From the NCBI GenBank assembly GCA_965194655.1, contig OZ239148.1, forward strand, positions 1,984,001-2,048,000: a stretch of 64,000 nucleotides of DNA. Direction: 5' to 3'. This stretch comes from Hahnella lacustris (GTDB lineage Bacteria > Pseudomonadota > Gammaproteobacteria > Burkholderiales > Burkholderiaceae_A). Under the pieces are notes generated by a model. It did not search any database, was not told the DNA's origin, and saw nothing but the letters and a program-made list of their open reading frames with translations. Made by a program: the position numbers and the translations under genes. Shown piece by piece: positions 7,756 to 16,608 of the stretch (its first letter is position 1; each line of letters opens with the position of its first letter).

Positions 7756-9501
7756 ATGCCCTCGATTGCCCTCCTTCCGGACGCACTCATCAGCCAGATC
7801 GCCGCTGGTGAGGTGATTGAACGACCAGCGTCCGTGGTCAAAGAGCTGGTCGAAAACGCCATCGATGCCGGGGCGCAGTCGATTCAGGTCGCTCTGGAGG
7901 AAGGCGGCATTCGTCGCATTCAAGTCAAGGACGATGGCTGCGGGATGGAGGCCGACGAGCTTCCTTTGGCCGTGCTTCGACATGCGACCAGCAAGATTCG
8001 CACCCTGGACGACCTGAGCACTGTCATCAGTCATGGCTTTCGGGGTGAGGCCCTCGCAGCCATTGCGTCTGTCTCAGAACTCTCCATCATCAGTCGCACC
8101 GCGCAGTCCAGCCACGCCAGTTGCATCACGAACCAGAGCGGCCGATGGCAGCAAGAGCCGGCCGCTGGAGGGGTTGGCACGATCATGGATGTGATTGGGC
8201 TCTTTCATCATGTGCCTGCTCGACGTCGGTTTCTCAAGAGCCCCGCCACGGAGTACTCCCACGCGAAGGAGGCACTGGTGCGGGAGGCGCTGCATCGACC
8301 CGAGCTCGCCTTTCAGCTCACCCATCAGGGACGGGTCACCCTGCGACTGGCCCCGTGCCCAGCCCCAGAGCGCGTGGCGACGCTGCTCGACCTGCCCCTG
8401 GATCAGCTCCGGACGTCAGACATCCATGCGGGCCCCCTGACCGTGCAGGCCTTCCTACAAGCCCCCACGGAGGCGGGCGGCCGAACCGACCAGCAATACA
8501 TCAGCCTGAATGGTCGACCCATCCGAGATCGAAGCCTCGCGCATGCCGTCAAGAGTGCCTATGCCGATGTCCTGCACGGAGATCGGCAGCCCAAATGGGC
8601 CTTAAGGCTCAGCCTTGACCCCAGCCTGGTCGATGTGAATGTGCACCCAGCCAAGCACGAGGTGCGTTTCCAAGATCCACAGGCGGTCTATCGTGCGGTT
8701 CGCGAGGCCTGTCAACGAGCACTCGGTGGTGCAGTGAACACGCCAGCGGCCACCCCATCCGCATGGGCTCCTGCCAAGACCACTCCGACGGGGCCGCTAC
8801 CTTGGGTCTCTGCAGCCCACTCGCAGACGCTGGACCTCCAGTCCGTTGCACTTCAAGCGGTGAGCAGTCAGTCCAACTGGGGCCCTTCTCATGCGCAAGA
8901 GCCACCCGCCCAGAGCGCCCCCTCACAGGAGCCTCTTGGCCAGGCACTCGCGCAATTACATGGCATCTACATCCTGGCCCAAAACCACCAGGGACTGGTG
9001 CTCGTCGACATGCATGCTGCCCACGAGCGCATCGTCTACGAACGGATGAAGGCTTCTCATCAGTGCGGCATGCAGACCCTGCTGAACCCGATCAGTCTGC
9101 AGGTCGAGCCCCTCGAGTGGGAGGCGAGCCAGCAGCATGAAGACACGCTGACCCGTCTGGGCTTCTGGCTCACCCGACTGGGGCCAGAGACGCTCGCGAT
9201 TCGAGGGGTGCCTGTGGACTTGGCCCAGTCGGATCCTGCGGCACTGTTGCGAGACACTCTTCGAGAACTCGCTGCGCACGGCGTAGCGACGCAGACAGAA
9301 GAGGCGCTGAATCAAGTGCTGGCCACCATGGCCTGCCATGCTGCTGTCCGGGCCAACCGCAGCCTGAGTCTGCTGGAAATGAATGCACTGCTGCGCGACA
9401 TGGAGCGCACGGAGCGATCGGGGCAATGCAATCATGGTCGACCGACCTGGGTTCAGGTGGATCTGGCCGCACTCGATCGCCTCTTCCTGCGAGGACAGTG
9501 A
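7756..9501 (+). CDS. mutL: DNA mismatch repair protein MutL (endonuclease type)
   Basis: Links MutS mismatch recognition to strand incision. The 581-residue protein has the GHKL ATPase motifs near the N-terminus (ELVENAIDAGA, DDGCGM, HGFRGEAL). The C-terminal dimer domain carries the metal-dependent nuclease motif DMHAAHERIVYE starting at D418, with the supporting C527-H528 and CNHGRP (558-563) sites. MutL proteins with these motifs nick DNA themselves and occur where MutH is absent. It is followed by miaA with a one-base TGATG overlap. Confidence 0.97.
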   Translation: MPSIALLPDALISQIAAGEVIERPASVVKELVENAIDAGAQSIQVALEEGGIRRIQVKDDGCGMEADELPLAVLRHATSKIRTLDDLSTVISHGFRGEALAAIASVSELSIISRTAQSSHASCITNQSGRWQQEPAAGGVGTIMDVIGLFHHVPARRRFLKSPATEYSHAKEALVREALHRPELAFQLTHQGRVTLRLAPCPAPERVATLLDLPLDQLRTSDIHAGPLTVQAFLQAPTEAGGRTDQQYISLNGRPIRDRSLAHAVKSAYADVLHGDRQPKWALRLSLDPSLVDVNVHPAKHEVRFQDPQAVYRAVREACQRALGGAVNTPAATPSAWAPAKTTPTGPLPWVSAAHSQTLDLQSVALQAVSSQSNWGPSHAQEPPAQSAPSQEPLGQALAQLHGIYILAQNHQGLVLVDMHAAHERIVYERMKASHQCGMQTLLNPISLQVEPLEWEASQQHEDTLTRLGFWLTRLGPETLAIRGVPVDLAQSDPAALLRDTLRELAAHGVATQTEEALNQVLATMACHAAVRANRSLSLLEMNALLRDMERTERSGQCNHGRPTWVQVDLAALDRLFLRGQ

Positions 9502-10499
9502 TGTCTGACGGGGTAGATCCACCCTACGCTCACTCGTCTCGCCCCGTGCATTGCCTGATTGGGCCCACCGCAAGTGGCAAGTCTGGAGTGGCCATGGCCT
9601 ATGCACAAGCGATTCGAGAGACCCCTCTCAAGCCAGAGGTGGAGATCATCAGCCTGGACTCAGCCCAGATCTATCGGGGGCTCGACCTCGGGACGGCCAA
9701 GCCTTCCGCTTCAGAGCGATCGACCGTTGCGCACCACCTGATTGACCTTCTTGAACCAGAAGACCACTACTCGGTGGCCCAGTGTCATCAGGATGTCTGG
9801 ACCAAGGTCGGCGAAATCCGAGCGAGAGGACATGAGCCACTGATTGTGGGTGGGACGATGCTTTACTTTAAAGCGTTGCTCGAGGGGCTGGATCAACTGC
9901 CTCAGACCCCGCCCGCGATTCGAGATGCGGTGGCTGCTGAGGCGCTCGCCGAGGGATGGCCAGCGCTCCACGCCCAGCTCATGCAGGTCGACCCATCCAC
10001 CGCTCAACGTCTCGCTCCCCATGACGCACAGCGCATCAGCCGAGCCCTCGAGGTCTGGCGTCACACTGGAGAATCGCTCTCGGATTGGATTCTGAAGAGC
10101 CAGGATGCACCCACGCTCAGGCTGCAAGCCCTCCCCATGCGCACCGTGGCCCTGCTTCCCCAAGATCGAACCTGGTTGCACAGACGCATTGAGCAGCGCT
10201 TTCTAGACATGGTGGATCAAGGGCTTCTGGAGGAAGTGGCGGGGCTCATGCAACGCCCCCACCTCACCGGCGAACACCCCAGCATGAGAAGCGTGGGATA
10301 TCGCCAGGCTTGGCTCCACCTGAGTGGCGACCTCTCACGCGAAGCATTCATCCGGAAAGGCATTGAGGCCACCCGCCAGCTGGCGAAGCGACAGATCACC
10401 TGGCTTCGCAGCTTTCAAGCGGCAGGTTCGGTCACCGCGTGGCCTGCGGAAACCGCTGACCTGCCTCAGATGATGAGGGTCTGGTCCTCGCCGGACTGA
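9501..10499 (+). CDS. miaA: tRNA dimethylallyltransferase MiaA
   Basis: Adds dimethylallyl to A37 of UNN-decoding tRNAs. The ATG overlaps the mutL stop by one base and gives 332 residues. The P-loop GPTASGKS is near residue 21; SLDSAQIYRGLDLGTAKPS, VGGTMLYFKAL and SVGYRQAW are family motifs. Its last 34 bp overlap the 3' end of convergent purM. The mutL-miaA order is common in proteobacteria. Confidence 0.96.
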   Translation: MSDGVDPPYAHSSRPVHCLIGPTASGKSGVAMAYAQAIRETPLKPEVEIISLDSAQIYRGLDLGTAKPSASERSTVAHHLIDLLEPEDHYSVAQCHQDVWTKVGEIRARGHEPLIVGGTMLYFKALLEGLDQLPQTPPAIRDAVAAEALAEGWPALHAQLMQVDPSTAQRLAPHDAQRISRALEVWRHTGESLSDWILKSQDAPTLRLQALPMRTVALLPQDRTWLHRRIEQRFLDMVDQGLLEEVAGLMQRPHLTGEHPSMRSVGYRQAWLHLSGDLSREAFIRKGIEATRQLAKRQITWLRSFQAAGSVTAWPAETADLPQMMRVWSSPD

Positions 10500-11551
10500 C
10501 GTGCGCGGACCTGTCCGATCTGGAAGACCCGTTCGCCCTGCGCAGTGAGATGAGCCGCAACGGCCTCAGCCTGGTCTGCTGCCACCACCACCACCATGCC
10601 AATGCCGCAGTTAAAGACCCGATGCATTTCATCGGTCTCGATGGCGCCTTGCGCCTGGACCCACTGCATGACAGGCGGCAGTGGCCAAGAGCCCGCTCGC
10701 AGTTCGGCCGTGAGTTCCTCGGGAAGGACTCGCGGTATGTTGCCCACCAGGCCTCCGCCCGTGATGTGCGCCAGGGCATGAATGGCTTGGCGATGGGCAG
10801 ACAGAGCAGAGAGCACAGACTTCACGTAAAGGCGCGTAGGTGCCATGACCAGGTCCGCGAGCGACTGAAGCGTCCCATCTCCTTCGGTCGCTGCAAGCTG
10901 GACCGATGCAAGCGAGGTGGGGCTGATCTCTCCAAGGGCGCGCGTGAGGACCGCACGCACCAGCGAATAGCCATTGCTGTGAAAGCCACTCGAGGCAAGC
11001 CCAAGAATCTGATCACCTGCCTGAACGGCCGCCCCGGTGATGAGGTGTTCACGCTCGGCAACCCCCACGGCAAATCCCGCAAGGTCGTATTCTCCGTCGG
11101 GGTACATGCTGGGCATCTCTGCCGTCTCGCCACCAATGAGTGCACAGCCCGACTGCTCACAGCCGGAAGCAATTCCGGCCACCACGTCGGCCGCCTGATC
11201 CACAGAGAGATGGCCGCAGGCAAAGTAGTCCAGGAAAAAGAGCGGCTCAGCCCCTTGAACTAGAATGTCGTTCACGCTCATGGCCACCAGATCGATGCCC
11301 ACGGTGCGGTGCTGATTCAGGGCGAAGGCCAGCTTGAGCTTGGTTCCAACGCCATCGGTGCCGGACACCAGTATGGGCTCTCGATAGCCGGTGGGAATGC
11401 GGCAAAGGGCGCCAAAGCCGCCAATGCCTCCCAGCACCTCAGGGCGCAGGGTACGCTTGGCTAGGGGCTTGATTCGATCAACCAACGCATCGCCAGCGTC
11501 AATGTCGACACCGGCATCTCGGTAAGACAGGCCTGTAGATGAAGAGTGCAT
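10466..11551 (-). CDS. purM: Phosphoribosylformylglycinamidine cyclo-ligase PurM
   Basis: Closes the imidazole ring to make AIR in purine synthesis. From the ATG at 11551 (MHSSSTGLSYRDAGVDID) it has 361 residues. Recognised motifs are SGTDGVGTKLKLA, GGETAEMP, SSGFHSNGYSLVR and GGGLVGNIPR. Only 13 bp separate it from the divergent hda start. The same purM/hda pairing is known in other proteobacteria. Confidence 0.97.
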   Translation of the reverse strand: MHSSSTGLSYRDAGVDIDAGDALVDRIKPLAKRTLRPEVLGGIGGFGALCRIPTGYREPILVSGTDGVGTKLKLAFALNQHRTVGIDLVAMSVNDILVQGAEPLFFLDYFACGHLSVDQAADVVAGIASGCEQSGCALIGGETAEMPSMYPDGEYDLAGFAVGVAEREHLITGAAVQAGDQILGLASSGFHSNGYSLVRAVLTRALGEISPTSLASVQLAATEGDGTLQSLADLVMAPTRLYVKSVLSALSAHRQAIHALAHITGGGLVGNIPRVLPEELTAELRAGSWPLPPVMQWVQAQGAIETDEMHRVFNCGIGMVVVVAADQAEAVAAHLTAQGERVFQIGQVRARQSGEDQTLII

Positions 11552-11564
11552 GCAATAGTTTAGC

Positions 11565-12323
11565 GTGAGCGACCAACAACTCATTCTGGGACTCATTGAA
11601 GAGTCTCCCCCCGCGCTGGACCAGGTGGTGGTTGGAGAGAACGCCGAGGCCTGGGCCTGGCTCTCTCGACTGGCCGCCGGAGAACGCCCGCCTGGAGACC
11701 GGCTCTTGATCTGGGGAGGCCCAGCCAGCGGGAAGACTGCAGCCCTTCAGGCCCTGAGCTTCAGCCTCCATCAGAAGGGTTGCCCTCACCATCTGCTCGC
11801 GCTCACCCTATCCCCACAGGCCTGCGGCCTCACCCCCTCGCAGCTCAACGCGCTCTCGGCGGTAGACCGTCCTCTGCTGATCGACAACCTAGAGCACGCG
11901 AGCCCCGCCCTGCAGCAGGCCTTATTTGCACGCTTGGTCGCGGCGCCATCACCAGGGTTGCTGGTGGCCAGCTCCGGGCAGTCTCTCCAAGCATTGGGCT
12001 TGAGTGGCTTTCGAGAAGATCTCAGGACTCGCCTGGCCCAGGGCCTGGTCTATCCGCTGGCCGCCCTGACCGAGCCAGATCAGCTCCGCGTGCTCCGTCA
12101 GAAGGCCCACGCCTTAGGGTGGATGGCACGCCCCGAAGACACCCAATTCGACAGCATTTTTGTCTATATGCTGGCCCGCATGCCCAGGCACCTGGGCTGG
12201 CTCTGCGGCCTACTGCAGGCGGTGAACCAGGCCGCACTTGAGCAGAAACGCCCGGTCAGTGTGCCCCTGCTGCGCAGTGTTGCAGAGTCCTTTTCAACCT
12301 CCTCTGAGACTTCACGCTCATGA
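11565..12323 (+). CDS. hda: DnaA regulatory inactivator Hda
   Basis: DnaA-related AAA+ protein that, bound to the sliding clamp, stimulates ATP hydrolysis by DnaA and prevents re-initiation. It starts at GTG (11565) and has 252 residues. The N-terminus QQLILGL fits the clamp-binding QL-x-L-x-L pattern. Walker A is GGPASGKTAA and the Walker B region is LLIDNLEH. There is no DnaA DNA-binding domain, as expected. The stop overlaps the next gene by 4 bp (ATGA). Confidence 0.88.
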   Translation: MSDQQLILGLIEESPPALDQVVVGENAEAWAWLSRLAAGERPPGDRLLIWGGPASGKTAALQALSFSLHQKGCPHHLLALTLSPQACGLTPSQLNALSAVDRPLLIDNLEHASPALQQALFARLVAAPSPGLLVASSGQSLQALGLSGFREDLRTRLAQGLVYPLAALTEPDQLRVLRQKAHALGWMARPEDTQFDSIFVYMLARMPRHLGWLCGLLQAVNQAALEQKRPVSVPLLRSVAESFSTSSETSRS

Positions 12324-13018
12324 ACCTCCCCACCCGCCTCGCCTTATTTGACCTCGATCACACCCTCCTGCCCATCGACAGTGATGTGCTCTGGGCCCAA
12401 CAGCTCGTCGAGCTCGGCGTCGTGGATGCCAGCTGGCACACCATTCGAAACGACCACTTCTATGAACAGTACAAGCAGGGCTGCCTGAACATGGACGAGT
12501 TTCTGGCCTTCCAGCTCGGACCCCTGGCACAACACCCCGCGGAGACGCTTCACGCCTGGCGCGAGGACTTCCTTGCAACCAAGATCATTCCTCAGATTCG
12601 TCCAGAGGCCAGCGCCTTGGTCGAGCAGCACCGCGGTCAGGGCGACCTGCTCGCCCTTGTCACGGCCACCAACGACTTTGTCACCCAGCCCATTGCCAGC
12701 GCCTTCGGCATTGAGCACCTCATCGCCACTCAGGTGGAACGTGATGAGCAGGGGCGCTACACCGGCCGCCATCGTGGCCTTCCGAGTTTTCAAGAGGGGA
12801 AGGTCACCCGCGTGCGGCAGTGGCTCGCCACCCTCGACTCCGACCTCGACTCCTTTGAGCAGAGCTATTTCTACAGTGACAGCCGAAACGACCTGCCACT
12901 GCTCGCGCGTGTCACCCACCCCGTCGCAGTGAACCCAGACCCGACGCTTCGGCAACACGCGATGGATCAGGGCTGGCCCATTCTTGAGCTCTTCGCGCAA
13001 GAACCCGGCGCAACCTGA
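12320..13018 (+). CDS. HAD-superfamily (SerB-like, subfamily IB) phosphatase
   Basis: A 232-residue haloacid dehalogenase-type hydrolase. Motif I is FDLDHTLLPIDSD, motif II is VTATND, and motif III/IV is the SDSRNDLPLL region with the acidic residues that bind Mg. Subfamily IB includes phosphoserine phosphatases and related enzymes. The substrate cannot be read from sequence. It overlaps hda by 4 bp and precedes pcnB by 14 bp, an arrangement seen in other Burkholderiales. Confidence 0.88.
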   Translation: MNLPTRLALFDLDHTLLPIDSDVLWAQQLVELGVVDASWHTIRNDHFYEQYKQGCLNMDEFLAFQLGPLAQHPAETLHAWREDFLATKIIPQIRPEASALVEQHRGQGDLLALVTATNDFVTQPIASAFGIEHLIATQVERDEQGRYTGRHRGLPSFQEGKVTRVRQWLATLDSDLDSFEQSYFYSDSRNDLPLLARVTHPVAVNPDPTLRQHAMDQGWPILELFAQEPGAT

Positions 13019-13032
13019 TACCCTTTGCCACC

Positions 13033-14400
13033 GTGATCAAAAAGCTGCTGAGATCTCTGGCGCGACTGGCCCCTGGCCACGCCCATGGCCATGGGCGCGC
13101 AACCCGCCACGATCCTAAAATCCACAAGGCCAGCAAGATTGGAGTCGACCGCCATTTGGTCTCTTCGGCTGCCCTGCGCACCGTCGAGGGCCTCCAGAAA
13201 GGCGGCTTTAAGGCCTTCATCGTCGGGGGCGCTGTGCGCGACCTTCTGCTGGGCATGCGACCCAAAGATTTTGATGTGGCCACCAACGCCACCCCAGAAG
13301 AGGTTCAACGCCTGTTCCGTCGGGCCCGAGTGATTGGGCGTCGTTTTCAGATTGTTCATGTGATGTTTGGTCCTGAGACGATTGAGGTCTCGACCTTTCG
13401 GGCCCTGGCCCCAGAGAACCAAGAAACCGATGCGCACGGGCGTGTCCTTCGCGACAACACCTTTGGTGAGCAACACGAGGATGCAGCCCGACGCGATTTC
13501 ACCATCAATGCGCTTTACTACGATCCGCTGAGCGACACCGTACTCGACTACCACGACGGCGTGCGGGATCTCGAACGGCGTTGCCTGCGCATGATTGGTG
13601 AGCCCACTCAGCGGTATCGAGAGGACCCCGTGCGCATGCTCCGTGTGGTGCGCTTCTCGGCCAAGCTGGGCTTTACGCCCGAACCTGCGACGCGTTCGCC
13701 CATCGCCAAGCTGGCCGACCTCATACACAACGTGCCAGAGGCACGGCTCTTCGATGAGATGGTCAAGCTGCTGCAATCCGGCCAGGCCATGGCCGCCCTT
13801 CGAGGCCTGCGGGAGTACGGCCTGCATCATGGATGCCTTCCTCTGGTCGATGTGGTGCTCGAGCCAGAGGGTTCTGAGGACGAACGTGCGCAGGCGCTTC
13901 GATTCGTAGAACTGGCCGTGGCCAGTACCGATGAGCGCGTCCATGCAGGCAAGCCCCTCTCTGTCGGATTCTTGTTTGCCACACTGCTCTGGCACCTGGT
14001 GGTTCAGAAGTGGAGAAACCTCCAAGCGGATGGAGAGCGCTCAGGCCCGGCTCTCCAGCGTGCGATCGATGAGGTGATTGAGACTAATCTAGAGGACCTG
14101 GCTATCCAGCGCCGTGTGGTGTCTGACCTGCGTGAGATCTGGATGCTTCAGCCTCGGTTTGAGAAGCGCATCGGAGCGTCACCCTATCGGCTCTTGGAAC
14201 ACCTGCGCTACCGCGCGGGCTACGATTTCCTGCTGCTGCGTGCGGAGTCGGGTGAAGCCGATCAGGCCCTCGCAGACTGGTGGACCGACTTCGCTCAAGG
14301 CAGTGATGACGCGCGAGCAAGCCTCATTGAAGAGGCGGCCAAGGTTCCGGCTTCAGGCTCAGGGCGGCCTCGTCGGCGACGCAGAGGGCCTCGCAAATGA
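13033..14400 (+). CDS. pcnB: Poly(A) polymerase PcnB
   Basis: Adds 3' poly(A) to RNAs and so speeds their decay. It starts at GTG (13033) and has 455 residues. The nucleotidyltransferase head shows GGAVRDLLLGMRPKDFDVAT, followed by RRDFTINALYYDP and the RYREDPVRMLR motif, which separates poly(A) polymerase from CCA-adding enzymes. The C-terminus ends in an Arg/Lys-rich tail (RPRRRRRGPRK), as in E. coli PcnB. It overlaps folK by 4 bp. Confidence 0.95.
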   Translation: MIKKLLRSLARLAPGHAHGHGRATRHDPKIHKASKIGVDRHLVSSAALRTVEGLQKGGFKAFIVGGAVRDLLLGMRPKDFDVATNATPEEVQRLFRRARVIGRRFQIVHVMFGPETIEVSTFRALAPENQETDAHGRVLRDNTFGEQHEDAARRDFTINALYYDPLSDTVLDYHDGVRDLERRCLRMIGEPTQRYREDPVRMLRVVRFSAKLGFTPEPATRSPIAKLADLIHNVPEARLFDEMVKLLQSGQAMAALRGLREYGLHHGCLPLVDVVLEPEGSEDERAQALRFVELAVASTDERVHAGKPLSVGFLFATLLWHLVVQKWRNLQADGERSGPALQRAIDEVIETNLEDLAIQRRVVSDLREIWMLQPRFEKRIGASPYRLLEHLRYRAGYDFLLLRAESGEADQALADWWTDFAQGSDDARASLIEEAAKVPASGSGRPRRRRRGPRK

Positions 14401-14975
14401 GTCTGGCGTGTGGGGTGGTGGGTACGCGTCGGGCCCTCATTAGCCTCGGCGCCAACCTGCCGTATGAGGGTCGAGCGCCTTCGCAGACCCTCAAGGTCGC
14501 CCTCCACGCGCTGGAGGCCACGCCTGGAATTCACGTTTTGAGCTGCTCCTCTCTCTGGAACAGCAAACCGGTGATGGCCGAAGGCCCGCACTTCATCAAT
14601 GCAGCCACAGAGATCGAAACGGTGCTCGATCCAGAGTCGCTGCTGGAGGCCCTGCTTCAGATCGAGGCGAGGTTTGGGCGACATCGGCCGCAAGGGGTGT
14701 CCCACAGCCAGCCAGCCCCCTCTCCCGCGCGCACACTCGACCTCGATCTCATCTGGATGGATGGCCTCGCCCTGTCGCTGCCCCATCTCACACTCCCCCA
14801 TCCTCGTGCAGCCTCACGCGCGTTCGTGCTCGCTCCTCTGGCTGAGCTTCGGCCTGGCTTGTGCCTAGAGACTGGACCCGAGGCCAAGACCATAGAGGTG
14901 CTTCTCTCGGAGGCACTGCGAGAGGACCCCTCCGCAGTCTCGCGGATTGAATCTGAACATGTCGTTGCAGCCTGA
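14397..14975 (+). CDS. folK: HPPK, folate pyrophosphokinase FolK
   Basis: Pyrophosphorylates 6-hydroxymethyl-dihydropterin in folate synthesis. It has 192 residues, with a start overlapping pcnB at ATGA. Family marks are ISLGANLP, the SSLWNSKPV segment, and the ARTLDLDLIWMDG and LPHPRAASRAFVLAPLAEL motifs. It sits in the pcnB-folK-deoxynucleoside kinase run. The next gene starts inside its last 17 bp. Confidence 0.96.
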   Translation: MSLACGVVGTRRALISLGANLPYEGRAPSQTLKVALHALEATPGIHVLSCSSLWNSKPVMAEGPHFINAATEIETVLDPESLLEALLQIEARFGRHRPQGVSHSQPAPSPARTLDLDLIWMDGLALSLPHLTLPHPRAASRAFVLAPLAELRPGLCLETGPEAKTIEVLLSEALREDPSAVSRIESEHVVAA

Positions 14976-15624
14976 CCGCCCTACCTGGACCGAGCGATTC
15001 CGGTCGATCGTTTTTGAAGGCCCCATTGGAGTCGGCAAGACCTCTCTCACGCGCAAGTTCTCAGAGCGCTTTGGCTACGAGACGCTGCTCGAAGCACCGG
15101 AGGCCAATCCATTCCTTGAGCGCTTCTATCGGGACTCGCATCGCTACGCGCTTCCCACGCAGCTCTTCTTTCTGTTTCAGCGTGTCGACCAGCTCCGAGA
15201 CCTCTCTCAGCGGGACCTGTTTTCGGAATTCCTGGTGAGCGACTTCATGATCGAGAAGGACCCGCTCTTCGCGGCGCTGACGCTCACGGAGGATGAGCAG
15301 CAGCTCTATCGCAAGATCTATGACTCGCTCAGGCCTCAGATGCCCACCCCCGACTTGGTGGTTGTTTTGCAGGCCAGTCCCGATCAGCTGATTGAACGCA
15401 TTCGAGAGCGTGGCATTCCCATGGAGCAGAGCCTCTCGGCCGACTACCTCACCCGCCTCTCAGAGGCCTACACCCAGTTCTTTCACCACTACGATGACGC
15501 GCCGCTGCTCATTGTGAACACCGCAGCCCTCAATCCCATCGACCGCGAGGAGGACTTTGAGGCCCTCGTTCAACAGATCTCGGGCTTTCGAGGCCGACGA
15601 AGCTTTTTCAATCTCAGCACATGA
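14959..15624 (+). CDS. Deoxyadenosine/deoxyguanosine-type deoxynucleoside kinase
   Basis: Salvage kinase of the dCK/dGK family, 221 residues from the ATG at 14959 (MSLQPDRPTW). A TTG at 14947 would add four residues. The P-loop is FEGPIGVGKTSL, the ERF and DFMIEKD segments follow, and a lid-like RIRERG is present. Similar proteins lie between folK and pantothenate genes in many Burkholderiales. The preferred nucleoside is not evident. Confidence 0.9.
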   Translation: MSLQPDRPTWTERFRSIVFEGPIGVGKTSLTRKFSERFGYETLLEAPEANPFLERFYRDSHRYALPTQLFFLFQRVDQLRDLSQRDLFSEFLVSDFMIEKDPLFAALTLTEDEQQLYRKIYDSLRPQMPTPDLVVVLQASPDQLIERIRERGIPMEQSLSADYLTRLSEAYTQFFHHYDDAPLLIVNTAALNPIDREEDFEALVQQISGFRGRRSFFNLST

Positions 15625-16490
15625 AGATCGTCAAAACCATCGATGAACTGCGGTCCCAGCTTAGGGGCCAGCTTCGCACCGCTTTCGTTCCCACCATGGG
15701 AAGCCTGCATGAGGGGCATCTCTCTCTGATGCGGATCGCAGCCCGCCACGGCGATCCCGTCGTCGCATCGATCTTCGTCAATCGGCTGCAGTTTGGTCCG
15801 CATGAGGACTTCGATCGCTACCCGCGCCAGCTCGAGGCCGATGCAGCCAAGCTCGAGGCCGAAGGCGTCTATGTGCTCTTTGCGCCCGATGAACGCGAGA
15901 TGTACCCCGTCCCTCAGGAGTTTCGAGTCCAGGCGCCGACCTACCTCGGCGATATTCTTGAGGGGGAGTTCCGGCCCGGATTCTTCATTGGCGTCTCGAC
16001 GGTCGTGCTCAAGCTCTTTAACTGCGTGAGTCCTCAAGTCGCCGTTTTCGGCAAGAAGGACTACCAGCAGCAGATGCTGGTTCGGCAGATGTGTCAGCAG
16101 TTTGCACTGCCCACCCAGATTCTCTCGGCAGAGACCATTCGCGATGCGGATGGCCTCGCACTCTCCTCTCGTAACGCCTACTTGAGCGCCGAAGAGCGCG
16201 CGGAGGCGCCCCGACTCTATGCCACCCTTCAACAGATGAGCAGTCGACTGGCCCAGTCCATCGCGACCCAGCAGGTCACCCTTGACCTCTGTGCCGAGCT
16301 AGAGTCCGCAGGGGAACAGAGCCTCAGACAGCGCGGCTGGAATCCTGATTACCTCACCATTCGGCAGCAGAGGGACCTGGCCAGGCCCACGGTAGAGGCT
16401 GTGCGCGCCGGGGAGCCTTTGGTGATTTTGGCTGCAGCCAAACTGGGCGCAACCCGGCTGATCGACAACCTGGAGGTGTCTGCAGCCTAA
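15621..16490 (+). CDS. panC: Pantothenate synthetase PanC
   Basis: Joins pantoate and beta-alanine using ATP. It has 289 residues and overlaps the kinase stop by 4 bp. Motifs: PTMGSLHEGHLSLM (ATP-binding HxGH), VFVN-like IFVNRLQFGP, GKKDYQQ and LSSRNAYLS. In many relatives panB sits at this junction between the kinase and panC; here the kinase is followed directly by panC and no panB lies in the window. Confidence 0.97.
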   Translation: MKIVKTIDELRSQLRGQLRTAFVPTMGSLHEGHLSLMRIAARHGDPVVASIFVNRLQFGPHEDFDRYPRQLEADAAKLEAEGVYVLFAPDEREMYPVPQEFRVQAPTYLGDILEGEFRPGFFIGVSTVVLKLFNCVSPQVAVFGKKDYQQQMLVRQMCQQFALPTQILSAETIRDADGLALSSRNAYLSAEERAEAPRLYATLQQMSSRLAQSIATQQVTLDLCAELESAGEQSLRQRGWNPDYLTIRQQRDLARPTVEAVRAGEPLVILAAAKLGATRLIDNLEVSAA

Positions 16491-16498
16491 GGGACGGA

Positions 16499-16603
16499 TT
16501 AACGGACGAGGGCTGCGATTCCAACGCCGACCAGGATCAGGAGACCCATGACGCGAAGGAGAGACCAGCTAGAACGGCCAGAGTGCGAGGGATGATCGTG
16601 CAT
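16499..16603 (-). CDS. Possible 34-residue membrane peptide downstream of terC
   Basis: A short frame, MHDHPSHSGRSSWSLLRVMG followed by a hydrophobic stretch (LLILVGVGIAALV) ending in Arg. Its ATG (16603) lies 5 bp after the terC stop. A GGAGGT Shine-Dalgarno at 16616-16621, inside the terC 3' end, is 12 bases upstream of the ATG. It looks like a single-pass peptide with a His-rich cytosolic or periplasmic start. I recognise no family. It could be chance, but the position, ribosome-binding site and hydrophobic profile favour a coupled small gene. Confidence 0.45.
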   Translation of the reverse strand: MHDHPSHSGRSSWSLLRVMGLLILVGVGIAALVR

Positions 16604-16608
16604 AGAGC

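Noticed and set aside
12967..14025. Minus-strand frame of 352 residues opposite pcnB
   Set aside because: pcnB has complete catalytic motifs on the plus strand; the antisense frame shows no domain.
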